From positions 9,820 through 73,819 of the forward strand of contig JBDRLU010000017.1 in the NCBI GenBank assembly GCA_043812795.1: a DNA stretch of 64,000 nucleotides, in the 5' to 3' direction. Below are positions 1 through 8,002 of this stretch, piece by piece. This DNA is from JBDRLU01 sp043812795. GTDB taxonomy: Bacteria > Chloroflexota > Dehalococcoidia > Dehalococcoidales > UBA2162. The position numbers were made by a program, and so were the translations under genes. The notes under the pieces are model-generated. The model worked only from the letters and a program-made list of their open reading frames with translations. It ran no database searches and was not told where the DNA came from. Within the stretch, counting starts at the first letter, position 1. Each line of letters opens with the position of its first letter.

Positions 1-47
1 TGACAGTCACCTATGGTAAGATTCCTAAATTAGGAGGGGTGACTAAG

Positions 48-239
48 ATGTCTTCACTTGATGATTTAAACAAATTCACTGTAGACCATGCCGCTGCACT
101 CACAGAAGCAATCATTTCTGCCAACGAAGAACAACGTGCTGCATTAAATGAATCGGCTCGCGCGAAAGCAAAGAAGACCAGAAAGTCACGAAGGAGTTCA
201 ATTAGAGAAAATGAGCAAAGAAAAGAGAATCAATCATGA
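48..239 (+). CDS. Small hypothetical protein upstream of XRE/ImmA gene
   Basis: A 63-residue polypeptide. An AGGAGGGG ribosome site at 32-39 lies 8 bases before the ATG at 48; the GTG at 39 overlaps that site, so ATG 48 is the better start. The N-terminal half is acidic/helical and the C-terminal third is strongly basic (Lys/Arg/Ser-rich). No family is recognised. Its 3' end overlaps the next gene by 29 bases in another frame, so the two are probably co-translated and may act together, for example as a small partner of the metallopeptidase regulator. That role is inference from position only. Confidence 0.6.
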   Translation: MSSLDDLNKFTVDHAAALTEAIISANEEQRAALNESARAKAKKTRKSRRSSIRENEQRKENQS

Positions 240-1314
240 AATGGTCATACTGGCTAGAGAATCACGTGGTCTGACCCAGAAGGATTTAGCGAAACAATTA
301 AGTATAACTCAAGGAGCATTATCACGGATTGAAAGTGGATTACTGAATACGGATTCTGGCCTCGAGAAAATGTCTAAAGTGCTCGGTTATCCGGTCAGTT
401 TTTTCACACAAAAACGTCAAATCTACGGTCTAGGGCTAGTTGAAGTCTTTCATAGGAAAAGGCAAAGCGTTGGCATTAAAACCCTAGATAAGATATATTC
501 CCTGATTGATATTAGAACCAGTGAAATATCAAAAATGCTAAAGGGTGTTGATATAGGGACGATAGATTTCCCATTTTTCAACATTGACGACTATGATGGG
601 AATGCCTCTGAGATTGCACGCATGATTAGAGCAAAATGGCGGGTACCCCACGGCCCTATTCAAAACGTTATGGCTTATTTTGAAGAAGCTGGTGGAATGA
701 TAATTCCATTCGATTTTGAGACTACCAAGATTGATGCGATAAGCCACTGGTTGCCTAGCTTGCCACCCTTATTTTTCATAAACAAATATATTCCAACAGA
801 CCGAATGCGGTTTACGCTATGCCATGAATTAGGCCATATAATAATGCATCAAAAATCCCCAACACCTGAAATTGAGAAACAAGCTAATATGTTCGCAGCG
901 GAATTCTTAATGCCTGAAAGAGATGTTCGTCCATACCTTGTGGATTTGTCTATTGAAAAGTTAGCTTCGCTAAAGCCATTTTGGAAAGTCGTGATGTCCG
1001 CCCTTCTTAAACGTGCCGTTGACTTAAATCTCATTAGCCAAAGACACTATAGAACTTTATTAATGCAACTGGGCAAAGCTGGTTACAGGATACGAGAACC
1101 AGCTGAACTTGACCTTCCGGCGGAATCTCCTACACTCTTACAACGAATACTCAAAGTATATATTAATGAAATGGGATATAACATGGCTGAGCTTGCTAAG
1201 CTGTTTAATCTCTTTGAGACGGAGTTTCAAGCTGTTTACGTGGATAAAGGGGTGGGACAAAGCCTTATCCTGAAACAAGCTGAAAACATCCTGCGAAATC
1301 ATACACAGCATTAG
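211..1314 (+). CDS. XRE-family HTH / ImmA-IrrE metallopeptidase fusion regulator
   Basis: About 367 residues. Residues 10-65 form a Cro/CI helix-turn-helix (LTQKDLAKQLSITQGALSRI). A C-terminal ImmA/IrrE zinc-protease domain carries HELGH at about residues 205-209 and a downstream Glu in the E-K-Q-A-N-M-F-A-A-E helix. Family members bind an operator and cleave a repressor or themselves in response to stress; ImmA acts in mobile-element control. The ATG at 211 follows an AAGGAG at 191-196; an in-frame ATG at 148 would add an unconserved tail. The region is AT-richer than the housekeeping genes downstream and is followed by a transposase remnant, which suggests an acquired module. Target unknown. 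Confidence 0.85.
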   Translation: MSKEKRINHEMVILARESRGLTQKDLAKQLSITQGALSRIESGLLNTDSGLEKMSKVLGYPVSFFTQKRQIYGLGLVEVFHRKRQSVGIKTLDKIYSLIDIRTSEISKMLKGVDIGTIDFPFFNIDDYDGNASEIARMIRAKWRVPHGPIQNVMAYFEEAGGMIIPFDFETTKIDAISHWLPSLPPLFFINKYIPTDRMRFTLCHELGHIIMHQKSPTPEIEKQANMFAAEFLMPERDVRPYLVDLSIEKLASLKPFWKVVMSALLKRAVDLNLISQRHYRTLLMQLGKAGYRIREPAELDLPAESPTLLQRILKVYINEMGYNMAELAKLFNLFETEFQAVYVDKGVGQSLILKQAENILRNHTQH

Positions 1315-1437
1315 TCTTATAACTTCGTTAAGACTCACAAGACGCTCGCTAATCCCTATCCTAGAACGCCAGCGATGGCAGCCGGAATAGCAAGTCATAT
1401 CTGGACGGTCGATGAAATAGTCCAATTAACTCAGTAG
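1315..1437 (+). pseudogene. C-terminal remnant of a DDE transposase
   Basis: Reading on in the same frame past the stop of the XRE/ImmA gene gives about 40 residues: Y-N-F-V-K-T-H-K-T-L, then RTPAMAAG, then HIWTVDEI and a stop at 1435-1437. The YNF...HKTL and TPAMAAG...W signatures are typical of the extreme C-terminus of DDE transposases in bacterial and archaeal insertion sequences. No start codon or catalytic domain remains. It marks an old IS insertion that probably formed the right edge of the XRE/ImmA module. Confidence 0.7.
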
Positions 1438-1450
1438 AAAGGAGGAGGAA

Positions 1451-1648
1451 ATGCAAGAATTAAACTACTGGATAGCCACTGTCATGATAGCGATTAGTGG
1501 AATAGCATTAAATCTCTACTACAATGGCAGGGTATTAGAAGCTCCAGAAAAGAAGCAGGAAATTGGGAATCGTATGAAGTGGGCTGGCCTTATTTGGTTT
1601 TTCATAGTCTCCTTGATATTCATTATATTTATGATAATTAACTGCTAG
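1451..1648 (+). CDS. Small two-helix membrane protein, unknown function
   Basis: A 65-residue protein with a strong AAGGAGGAGG site at 1439-1448 just before the ATG. It has two predicted membrane helices, about residues 7-25 and 44-63, separated by a charged loop (E-A-P-E-K-K-Q-E). No family recognised. It stands alone between the transposase remnant and a repeat cluster, in the AT-richer accessory block. Confidence 0.65.
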   Translation: MQELNYWIATVMIAISGIALNLYYNGRVLEAPEKKQEIGNRMKWAGLIWFFIVSLIFIIFMIINC

Positions 1649-1676
1649 AGGTAGCCCGTCCAAAATGATATATTAC

Positions 1677-1732
1677 CCCCGTTCATGGTGAGCTTGTAGC
1701 TTGGCCTGAGCTTGCCGAAGGGCGAACGGGAT
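1677..1732. repeat. Dispersed inverted repeat, family B (GAGCYTGTCGAAGGG type)
   Basis: Outer arms CCCGTTC and GAACGGG flank a core containing CCTGAGCTTGCCGAAGGGC. The same core recurs at 8381, 21785, 31745 and 61735, always between genes. It is a short palindromic element of REP/MITE type. Confidence 0.75.
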
Positions 1733-1770
1733 GACGTATTTGCGTAGCCGTGATACCTGAACGGGGCGTG

Positions 1771-1850
1771 AAGAGGGGTGCAGACCCCTCTCGTTAATTT
1801 CCCCTTCTCCTCATCGGCGAGGAGAAGGGGATTAAGGGGATGAGGTCACA
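1771..1850. repeat. Two-hairpin dispersed element, family A, copy 1
   Basis: Hairpin 1: AGAGGGGT (1772-1779) with ACCCCTCT (1784-1791). Hairpin 2: a perfect 12-bp stem (1801-1812 with 1819-1830), followed by AAGGGGATGAGGTC. The same two-hairpin layout with the terminal GGGGTGAGGTC recurs near 7300, 10720, 37950 and, inverted, 42650. Confidence 0.8.
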
Positions 1851-1914
1851 TTAATTAAATGGCGGTTTAACAACCGCACCAACCAGTTTCTATTCAGAGA
1901 TACACTTCGCAGAC

Positions 1915-2808
1915 TCATTCAGTCTGAAAACCTTCCTTATCAGATTCTAACTGAGTAATACTTAATTTCCCATTGTTTTCATGGTCTATCTTTATCAAAT
2001 ATCGATGCTTCTCAAATGGACTTGCTAATTCCTTATCTGCGGTAATAGTAACATCAATTTCGCATTCATCAACTAACTCTGCCGCATCCTTAAACATACT
2101 AGGAAAACGCTTTTTCCACTCGGCATCCTCAATTACTTTAGAGTCGCTAACCCCACAGCGTTCTCCCCCCATTTTATATAAGGCTATCCCGTTCTTGAAT
2201 ACCGAAGTTCTTGGGTTATCACTTAGTATGGTGTTGGGTGATATTTCTGCGACTAATATAGGTTCAGCCCCACCTTTATTGATAGGACATGATGCGTCAT
2301 TAGGATAAGATTTCCAATATAGATTAAAGAGTTCTGGCTCAACAATACCCCTTACAACTCTTGCCGTTGCCGTAAATATAGCTTTAACGCCATCATTGTG
2401 TACTTCTAATTCAGCCTTATCACTGTAATAAGGTACTGGCATTACTGTAATTCTTGGTCTCTCATTCTTAATGCCATCGAGCTCATTTTTCACTTTACCA
2501 ATTTGCAGAATCGCCTCATTACGTTGATTTTTGTACTTACCTGCTACTCGATAAGGAACAAAAAGTAGCAGAAATAGAATCCAAATGGAAAGCGGGAGAA
2601 CCCACCCTAGATTCAACATCATATCCCTCCACCTCTCTGAGGTAGAGGCTTTGGGTATAAGAAAGAGCGCTAAACTGACAAATGGTAGAATAAAGAAGAG
2701 AATACGGTCAATATATTGCCATGCCCGGCTCTCAGGATTCCATAATTCAGACCAACATTCCCTAATATATCCCTTTTCCTTTTCTCCCATGCCCTTATTC
2801 TCCCACAC
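1915..2808 (-). CDS. Hypothetical two-helix membrane protein
   Basis: About 297 residues (291 if the internal Met at residue 7, position 2790, is used; neither start has a clear ribosome site). An amphipathic N-terminus is followed by two membrane helices at about residues 33-53 and 68-87, a short coiled region (K-N-Q-R-N-E-A-I-L-Q-I-G-K-V-K-N-E-L) and a soluble beta-rich domain of about 180 residues. No family is recognised. The layout suggests a membrane-anchored protein with a cytoplasmic or surface-facing domain. It sits in the AT-richer accessory block at the left end, separated from moeA by 72 bases. Confidence 0.65.
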   Translation of the reverse strand: MWENKGMGEKEKGYIRECWSELWNPESRAWQYIDRILFFILPFVSLALFLIPKASTSERWRDMMLNLGWVLPLSIWILFLLLFVPYRVAGKYKNQRNEAILQIGKVKNELDGIKNERPRITVMPVPYYSDKAELEVHNDGVKAIFTATARVVRGIVEPELFNLYWKSYPNDASCPINKGGAEPILVAEISPNTILSDNPRTSVFKNGIALYKMGGERCGVSDSKVIEDAEWKKRFPSMFKDAAELVDECEIDVTITADKELASPFEKHRYLIKIDHENNGKLSITQLESDKEGFQTE

Positions 2809-2880
2809 CCTAACCTTGAGGCAAGTAAATAACCGCCGAATCTTTTAATTTGCTGAATGCTGATGGCTGAAAGCTGACGG

Positions 2881-4086
2881 TTAGAACAGCGTCACTGTTA
2901 CGGTCTCGCCTTTTTCCAGTAAGTCCACGTTCTCGGCTATTTCGATATAGCCGTCGGCTTCGGCGATGCTGGTTATCGCCCCGGATTCTTTGAACACGGG
3001 AATTGCTTCACCTTCATTTACCTTGACCGTCAGGAACTGTCGCCGTCCCACACTGCCCGGAATTCTTCGCCCCACCCTGGCGGTAACTGTTTTGCCTGCC
3101 CTCGGTGGCAGGTGGGCCATTTTTCTCACCGCCGGCAGAAGGAACAGGTAGCCGTTAATCAGGCAGGAAGTAGGATAGCCGGGCATCCCCAGCAGTGGCT
3201 TACCTTCAATCATCGCAAAGATAGTCGGCTTGCCTGGCTTGACCTGTATGCCGTGAAAAAGGATTTTGCCCCACCCCTCCAGCACGCCCACCAGTAAATC
3301 GCGCTCCCCGACCGAGGAACCGCCCGAAATGACGACGAGGTCGCTTTTCAGCGCCTCGGTAAGGCAGGCCTTTATTGCCTCGATTTTATCGCCGACGATA
3401 CCCGACTTTATGGCGATGCCGCCGTTGTCGGTCACGACCGCTGTTACCGTGTGGGAGTTGATGTCATAAATCTGCCCCGGCTTTAATTTTTTGCCTACTT
3501 CCTCGACTTCTTCGCCTGAGGAAAGCACGGCGACTTTCGGCCGGTCGTAAACGCGGACGCGAGTCAGTCCCTGGGCGGCCAGTACGCCAATTTTACCCGC
3601 ATCCAGGACATTCCCCTCCCGCAGTACGAGTCCGCCTTCCTTGATATCTTCTCCCTTTTTGCCGACGTTGGCTCCGGGGGAGACCGATTTAAAAACTTTC
3701 ACCCGCTTGCCATCGGCTTCGGTGTCTTCCACCATGACCACGGCATCGGCGCCTTTAGGCATCATCGCGCCGGTGGCAATCTGAAGGCACTGTCCGCTGC
3801 CTACGCTCTCCCGGGGTGCTTCGCCGGCGTGTAATTCGCCGGCAACCTCGAGTGCCTTGGGGTGTAGCTGGCCGGCCCCGAAGGTATCTTTGGCTTTGAC
3901 GGCGTAGCCGTCCATGGCCGCCCGGGCAAAAGGCGGGATGCTCATTTTCGCCACCATGTCTTCGGCCAGCACCCGGCCCAGGGCCTCATCGATATCGATT
4001 GTGGTCTTTCTGGTAATGGGCTTGATATTGGCCTCGACGATTTTTCTTGCTTCTCCGAAAGGAAGGAGTACGCCGAAAGGTTTCAT
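2881..4086 (-). CDS. moeA: Molybdopterin molybdotransferase MoeA
   Basis: A 401-residue MoeA, the usual length. MoeA inserts molybdate into adenylylated molybdopterin to make the active cofactor in the cytoplasm. The N-terminal MoeA domain (ARAAMDGYAVKA, residues about 52-63) is followed by the MoCF-binding domain with SSGEEV and VVISGGSSVGERD, and the C-terminal beta domain. Its start overlaps the moaB stop in an ATGA, so the two genes are translationally coupled. Presence of both genes implies molybdenum or tungsten enzymes in this organism, not encoded in the window. Confidence 0.95.
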   Translation of the reverse strand: MKPFGVLLPFGEARKIVEANIKPITRKTTIDIDEALGRVLAEDMVAKMSIPPFARAAMDGYAVKAKDTFGAGQLHPKALEVAGELHAGEAPRESVGSGQCLQIATGAMMPKGADAVVMVEDTEADGKRVKVFKSVSPGANVGKKGEDIKEGGLVLREGNVLDAGKIGVLAAQGLTRVRVYDRPKVAVLSSGEEVEEVGKKLKPGQIYDINSHTVTAVVTDNGGIAIKSGIVGDKIEAIKACLTEALKSDLVVISGGSSVGERDLLVGVLEGWGKILFHGIQVKPGKPTIFAMIEGKPLLGMPGYPTSCLINGYLFLLPAVRKMAHLPPRAGKTVTARVGRRIPGSVGRRQFLTVKVNEGEAIPVFKESGAITSIAEADGYIEIAENVDLLEKGETVTVTLF

Positions 4087-4586
4087 CTCGTTGCCTCCCG
4101 TACCATGTGGCCGATTTCAGGTAGAATAATCTTTTCCATGGCTAGTTTGGTTGCCCCGAGCGAGCCTGGCAAACACAGAATAACCTTACCCCCCGCCACC
4201 CCGGCAATCGCCCGGCTCATCATGCTCGCCGTGCCGATTTCCTGATAAGACAGCGACCGGAAAAGCTCGCCGAAGCCATCCAGTTTCTTCTCGAGTATCG
4301 GGGATATTGTCTCCACGGTAACGTCACGGTGACTCACTCCCGTACCGCCGCTCGTGATGATTATCTGTAGGTCGGCCTGTTGCAATAGCGTGGCCATTTC
4401 ATTTTTGATTGAGTTGGCGTCGTTTTTCAATAGAGCGTGGGCCATCACCCGGTGCCCGTTTTCGGTAAGTTTCTCCCGGATGTATTTCCCCGACTCGTCG
4501 GTCGCTTCCGTGCGGCTGTCCGAGATGGTCAGCACGGCACAGTTTAAATTACGCGGGGCATTCTCCCGGTGTTCTTGATATCCCAA
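4083..4586 (-). CDS. moaB: MoaB/Mog-family molybdenum cofactor biosynthesis protein
   Basis: A 167-residue MoCF-biosynthesis domain protein. The molybdopterin-binding loop ITSGGTGVSHRD lies at about residues 77-88. MogA and the related MoaB adenylylate molybdopterin before MoeA inserts the metal; the length and sequence fit the MoaB/MogA group, and I cannot separate the two names by eye. It is first in a two-gene minus-strand operon with moeA (4-base overlap). A TTGACA box lies upstream at 4645-4650. Confidence 0.9.
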   Translation of the reverse strand: MGYQEHRENAPRNLNCAVLTISDSRTEATDESGKYIREKLTENGHRVMAHALLKNDANSIKNEMATLLQQADLQIIITSGGTGVSHRDVTVETISPILEKKLDGFGELFRSLSYQEIGTASMMSRAIAGVAGGKVILCLPGSLGATKLAMEKIILPEIGHMVREATR

Positions 4587-4621
4587 GTCGCTGTCTCCTG
4601 AAAATAAGTTGCCGACAACCT

Positions 4622-4650
4622 AGATTAGCGAGAAAAAAGTCTAGTGTCAA
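4622..4650 (-). promoter_or_regulatory. Predicted promoter of moaB-moeA
   Basis: On the minus strand TTGACA (4650-4645), 17-base spacer, then TAATCT (4627-4622). The -35 box is perfect, the -10 box weak. It reads into moaB. Confidence 0.5.
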
Positions 4651-4680
4651 GAAAAATAATTTCTTCCCACCAGTATCTTC

Positions 4681-4740
4681 TGTCATTCTGGCGGAGGCCA
4701 GAATCTATTGGGCTGGATCCCAGCCTTGCTGGAACGACGG
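4681..4740. repeat. Dispersed repeat, family C (GTCATTCYRGC...GAATC type)
   Basis: GTCATTCTGGCGGAGGCCAG followed by AATC and a second palindromic CTGGATCCCAG stretch. Related copies (GTCATTCCAGCG...GCTGGAATCCA) lie at about 7177 and 38572. All are intergenic. Confidence 0.65.
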
Positions 4741-4781
4741 ACTGCTGACGGCTGACTGTTGATAGCTGATATCTCTCTTTC

Positions 4782-4810
4782 TTGACACTCAAAATCGGCG
4801 ATGCTACACT
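4782..4810 (+). promoter_or_regulatory. Predicted promoter of nadK
   Basis: TTGACA (4782-4787), 17-base spacer, TACACT (4805-4810), 37 bases before the nadK ATG. It reads into nadK, the GNAT gene and the NUDIX gene, which are packed head to tail. Confidence 0.7.
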
Positions 4811-4847
4811 TCATTTATTCCCCGAATAATTTCACGTTTGTTTAGCT

Positions 4848-5681
4848 ATGAAAAAAGTAAGCATTCTTTATCACCCGATGAAAGAGGCGGCACAGACCTT
4901 AGCCAGGAATGTCGCCGGGTTGCTTGATAGGCGCGGTGTGTCGTCGGTGGTCTGTTCCGCCTTCGAGTGGGAGCAGGTTAAGGCTCAAATAACTGGCACT
5001 GATTGGGTGATAACTATCGGTGGTGATGGTACTATCCTCCGGGCGGCGCAGGCCGTGGTCGAGCAGCCCATCCCCATTACCGGCATAAATTTAGGTAAAC
5101 TCGGGTTCATGACTGAGCTCAGTGTTGACGAAGCGATGGCTCAGCTCCCCGCCCTGCTTGCTGGCAAAGGCTGGCTTGACGAGCGGCACCTGCTCGAAGC
5201 GGAGTTAACCCTGCCGGGTGAGAAGGCCGTGCGTAAATTTTATGCTTTGAACGACGTCGTGGTGGCGCGCGGCGCCGTGGCCCGGATGATTCATGTAAAA
5301 GCCACTATCGATGGCGAAACATTGGCTACCTACCGGGCCGATGGTGTGATTTTAGCGACCGCTACCGGCAGCACCGGCTATGCACTGGCCACGGGCGGTC
5401 CCATCCTGCACCCGCAGGCTGAAGAATTTCTCCTGGCACCGGTATTACCCCACCTGAGCCTGGCTTATCCTCTGGTATTACCCTCGGCAACTACCGTTGG
5501 GCTCCATCTCACCACCCTGCACCCGGCCACGCTCAGTATCGACGGCCATATTAACCTCCCGCTGCCGGATGGTGCTATTATTACCATAAAGCACAGTACC
5601 AGCATCATCCAGTTTTTGAGAGTCCACCGGGAGTCCTTTTATGGCTCTCTGGAACGAAGATTGAGAGGAAAAATAGAGTGA
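4848..5681 (+). CDS. nadK: NAD kinase
   Basis: 277 residues, normal for bacterial NAD(+) kinase, which phosphorylates NAD to NADP. The diagnostic ATP-binding GGDGT (in VITIGGDGTILRA) is at about residues 58-62. The NE/D motif region NDVVVARGAVARM and the SGSTGY-equivalent TATGSTGYALATGGP follow. It is first in a tight operon: its TGA overlaps the GTG start of the GNAT gene. Confidence 0.96.
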   Translation: MKKVSILYHPMKEAAQTLARNVAGLLDRRGVSSVVCSAFEWEQVKAQITGTDWVITIGGDGTILRAAQAVVEQPIPITGINLGKLGFMTELSVDEAMAQLPALLAGKGWLDERHLLEAELTLPGEKAVRKFYALNDVVVARGAVARMIHVKATIDGETLATYRADGVILATATGSTGYALATGGPILHPQAEEFLLAPVLPHLSLAYPLVLPSATTVGLHLTTLHPATLSIDGHINLPLPDGAIITIKHSTSIIQFLRVHRESFYGSLERRLRGKIE

Positions 5682-6109
5682 ACCGAGTCGAAAAAGCCAG
5701 GACGACTGATGTCCCCCAGATGCATCGGTTAATCAATTATTTTGCTGATAAGGGCGAAATGCTGGCCCGCCCGCTCAGCGAAATTTACGAGACCATCCGG
5801 GATTTTTATGTCGTCAGGGACGGCAAGCGGGTGATTGGCTGCGCCGCGTTGCATGTCAGCTGGGAAGATTTGGCCGAGATAAAATCGGTGGCCGTGGCGG
5901 AAGATTGCCACCGCAAGGGTATCGGTGACCGGCTGGTGAAGGCCTGCCTTAAGGAAGCCAGGGAGCTGGGTATCGTTACCGTGTTCTGCCTGACTTACAA
6001 ACCGGTTTTCTTCAAGCGATTTGGCTTTGCCCAGGTGGACAAGATGGAATTGCCCCGCAAGGTGTGGACCGAGTGCTATCGCTGCTCCAAGTTCCCCCAA
6101 TTGCGATGA
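5678..6109 (+). CDS. GNAT N-acetyltransferase (ArgA/YhbS-like), 3' end frameshifted
   Basis: 143 residues as read, starting at a GTG that overlaps the nadK stop. A GNAT fold is seen, with the acetyl-CoA loop E-D-C-H-R-K-G-I-G at about residues 79-87 and the FKRFGF motif. The sequence resembles stand-alone N-acetylglutamate synthase-type acetyltransferases, which end in a cysteine-rich tail (CYRC..F..C). Here CYRCSKF is followed by a premature stop. Removing one C from the CCCCC run at 6094-6098 restores P-N-C-D-E-I-A-M-V and extends the gene to a TAG at 6144-6146, two bases before the next start. Either a recent mutation or an assembly error. Confidence 0.8.
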   Translation: MNRVEKARTTDVPQMHRLINYFADKGEMLARPLSEIYETIRDFYVVRDGKRVIGCAALHVSWEDLAEIKSVAVAEDCHRKGIGDRLVKACLKEARELGIVTVFCLTYKPVFFKRFGFAQVDKMELPRKVWTECYRCSKFPQLR

Positions 6110-6147
6110 AATCGCGATGGTGCAGCAGCTGAAAGCCGAGGCTTAGT

Positions 6148-6690
6148 TTGGCTAAAGAGAAAACACTGTCCAGCCGGGTAGTCTTCGACGGAGGAGTCAT
6201 CAAGGTGAGAATCGATACCGTCGTGATGCCCGGTGGCCGCCAGAGCACACGGGAAGTGGTCGAACGCAGCGACTGCGTGGCTATCGTGGCGGTAGATGCC
6301 GATGATAATGTCCTGTTAGTCAGGCAGTTCCGCCAGCCGATTGGTAAGGAACTGCTGGAAATACCCGCCGGCGGTATCGACCCCGGCGAGGATGCCGTTA
6401 CGGCCGTCAAGCGTGAGATGCAGGAGGAGACCGGCTTTCTGCCCAGGAAGGTCGAGAAGCTGGGTGGCTTTTATGCTTCGCCGGGCTACTGTACGGAATA
6501 TCTGTACCTGTATCTGGCCACCGACCTCGCGCCCAGCCAGCTCTACACCGAAGATACGGAAAGCATCAAGCTGGTGCGAGTGCCCCTGAGTGATATTGGC
6601 GACCTGCTTACTTCAGGTAAAATTTGCGATGCCAAGAGTATCGCCGGGCTGTTAACTTATTTCGATTACCGGAAAACACATCGCCGTTAG
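6148..6690 (+). CDS. NUDIX hydrolase, ADP-ribose pyrophosphatase type
   Basis: 180 residues with a TTG start; the frame opens two bases after the corrected end of the GNAT gene, and GAGG at 6138-6141 can serve as ribosome site. The complete Nudix box (G-I-D-P-G-E, then R-E-M-Q-E-E-T-G-F) is at about residues 77-98, with the upstream IPAGG typical of ADP-ribose pyrophosphatases, which hydrolyse ADP-ribose to AMP and ribose 5-phosphate. It is third in the nadK operon, so the cluster combines NADP synthesis with NAD breakdown-product removal. Confidence 0.9.
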   Translation: MAKEKTLSSRVVFDGGVIKVRIDTVVMPGGRQSTREVVERSDCVAIVAVDADDNVLLVRQFRQPIGKELLEIPAGGIDPGEDAVTAVKREMQEETGFLPRKVEKLGGFYASPGYCTEYLYLYLATDLAPSQLYTEDTESIKLVRVPLSDIGDLLTSGKICDAKSIAGLLTYFDYRKTHRR

Positions 6691-6710
6691 TTACGCGGGT
6701 AGAACGCGGA

Positions 6711-7052
6711 TTAGCCCAGCGCCTCCTTCATCTGGCGTCCCCCGATAAGGTGCATGTGCAGGTGAGGCACCACCTGCCCGCCCTCTTTCCCCGAATTTAT
6801 CACCAGGCGGTAGCCGGTCTTATCGATTCCTTCTTCTTTGGCCAGCCGGTTGGCCAGCTTTACCATGTCCGCAATCAGTGATGTCTCGGTGGCCGGTAAT
6901 TCGGCGAGGCTGGCAATATGCTGCATCGGAATAATCAATATGTGCGTTGGCGCCACCGGGTGAATATCCCGAAACGCAAATACCCTCTCATCGTGGTCGA
7001 TGACCTCGGCCGGTATTTCGCCGGCGATAATCTTGCAGAAAACGCATTCCAT
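6711..7052 (-). CDS. HIT family (HINT-type) nucleotide hydrolase
   Basis: 113 residues, the usual size of bacterial Hint proteins. CVFCKIIAGEIP at the N-terminus carries the CxxC, and the histidine triad HLHMHL is at about residues 97-102. These enzymes hydrolyse AMP-lysine and aminoacyl-adenylate type phosphoramidates. Convergent with the NUDIX gene, with 20 bases between the stops. Confidence 0.94.
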   Translation of the reverse strand: MECVFCKIIAGEIPAEVIDHDERVFAFRDIHPVAPTHILIIPMQHIASLAELPATETSLIADMVKLANRLAKEEGIDKTGYRLVINSGKEGGQVVPHLHMHLIGGRQMKEALG

Positions 7053-7178
7053 GCTCCCTCCTTGATTTTCTCACTCTTAAATCCGCAGGCAGAGCAAATG
7101 GTAGCACATTACCCAGAGCGCGGCAAACATCATTTATGAGATTCTTATGAAAATAGGCAACCAGCTAAAAGGTTGTCA

Positions 7179-7203
7179 TTCCAGCGAAAGCTGGAATCCA
7201 GGT
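7179..7203. repeat. Dispersed repeat, family C
   Basis: CATTCCAGCGAAAGCTGGAATCCAG-type palindrome; the arms ATTCCAGC and GCTGGAAT pair perfectly. Same family as 4681 and 38572. The 430-base gap from 7053 to 7485 holds this, a family A element and the folK promoter, and no gene that I can support. Confidence 0.7.
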
Positions 7204-7291
7204 GGATGGTGGGGGAAAGTCTGCTATTGAAAGCATCTGGAGTCCGGCAATTTTTCTGGCTTCTGGCTTTCGACGGAATGGTAATGCAAGG

Positions 7292-7376
7292 TGTTGTCAG
7301 AAGAGGGCTGTGCCCTCTTATTCTTATTTCCCCTCTCCTTTCAGGAGAGGGGGTCAGGGGTGAGGTCGCGCTTTAA
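7292..7376. repeat. Two-hairpin dispersed element, family A, copy 2
   Basis: Hairpin 1: AAGAGGGC (7301-7308) with GCCCTCTT (7312-7319). Hairpin 2: CCCCTCTCCT (7330-7339) with AGGAGAGGGG (7343-7352), followed by GTCAGGGGTGAGGTCGCGCTTT. Flank GTTGTCAG before and GTCGC.CTTT after are shared with copy 3 at 10718. Confidence 0.85.
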
Positions 7377-7413
7377 GGAAAAGCCAGGCCGAGCAAAATC
7401 CAGCTTTCGCTAT

Positions 7414-7441
7414 TTGATAACTGCTGACGGAGTGTTACAAT
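7414..7441 (+). promoter_or_regulatory. Predicted promoter of folK-queD
   Basis: TTGATA (7414-7419), 16-base spacer, TACAAT (7436-7441), 44 bases before folK. Confidence 0.55.
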
Positions 7442-7485
7442 ATGTAGTCGGTTATTAATAATGCCGTCGGACGAAGGGAGATAAA

Positions 7486-7989
7486 ATGAGTGTCCAGCCG
7501 GTCACCGTGTACCTGAGCCTCGGTTCTAACGTCGGGAACCGTGAGGAAAACCTGAAAAAGGCCGTCGCCATGCTCGCCGAAAGAATGCGGGTGGGCAAGG
7601 TCTCGTCTATCTACGATACCGACCCGTTGGGTGTTGCTAATCACCCCCGCTTTTTGAATCTGGTCTGTGAAGTTACCACCACCCTGCCGCCCGCCGCCCT
7701 GCTGGCCGCGGCCAAGGGTATTGAGATGAGAATGGGGCGGGCACCGGCCCAGCCCGGTACGCCCCTCCCCCGGCCCATCGACATCGATATTCTTTTTTAC
7801 GGCGACCAGGTGGTGAAGACGCCGGACCTGGTTATTCCGCACCCGAGGTTGAGCGAAAGAGCTTTCGTCCTTGTCCCGCTGTCGGAGATTGCCCCCGATT
7901 TTATCCATCCGGTAAGCAAGAAAAAAGTGTGGGAACTGCTGAAGAAAGTGTCCGGAAAAGCCGGCGTCATCCGGGTGGGAAGTAGTTAG
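7486..7989 (+). CDS. folK: 2-amino-4-hydroxy-6-hydroxymethyldihydropteridine pyrophosphokinase
   Basis: 167 residues, normal for HPPK, which transfers pyrophosphate from ATP to hydroxymethyldihydropterin in folate synthesis. N-terminal YLSLGSNVGNREENL and the signature PRPIDIDILFYG (about residues 92-103) followed by PHPRL are diagnostic. A GAAGGGAG site precedes the ATG. The next gene, a pterin synthase homologue, starts 13 bases downstream, so the pair is a pterin operon. Confidence 0.95.
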   Translation: MSVQPVTVYLSLGSNVGNREENLKKAVAMLAERMRVGKVSSIYDTDPLGVANHPRFLNLVCEVTTTLPPAALLAAAKGIEMRMGRAPAQPGTPLPRPIDIDILFYGDQVVKTPDLVIPHPRLSERAFVLVPLSEIAPDFIHPVSKKKVWELLKKVSGKAGVIRVGSS

Positions 7990-8002
7990 CGAAGGAGCTG
8001 TC

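Noticed and set aside
1..2808. Prophage or complete mobile element
   Set aside because: Only an ImmA-type regulator and a transposase tail are present; no integrase or structural genes.
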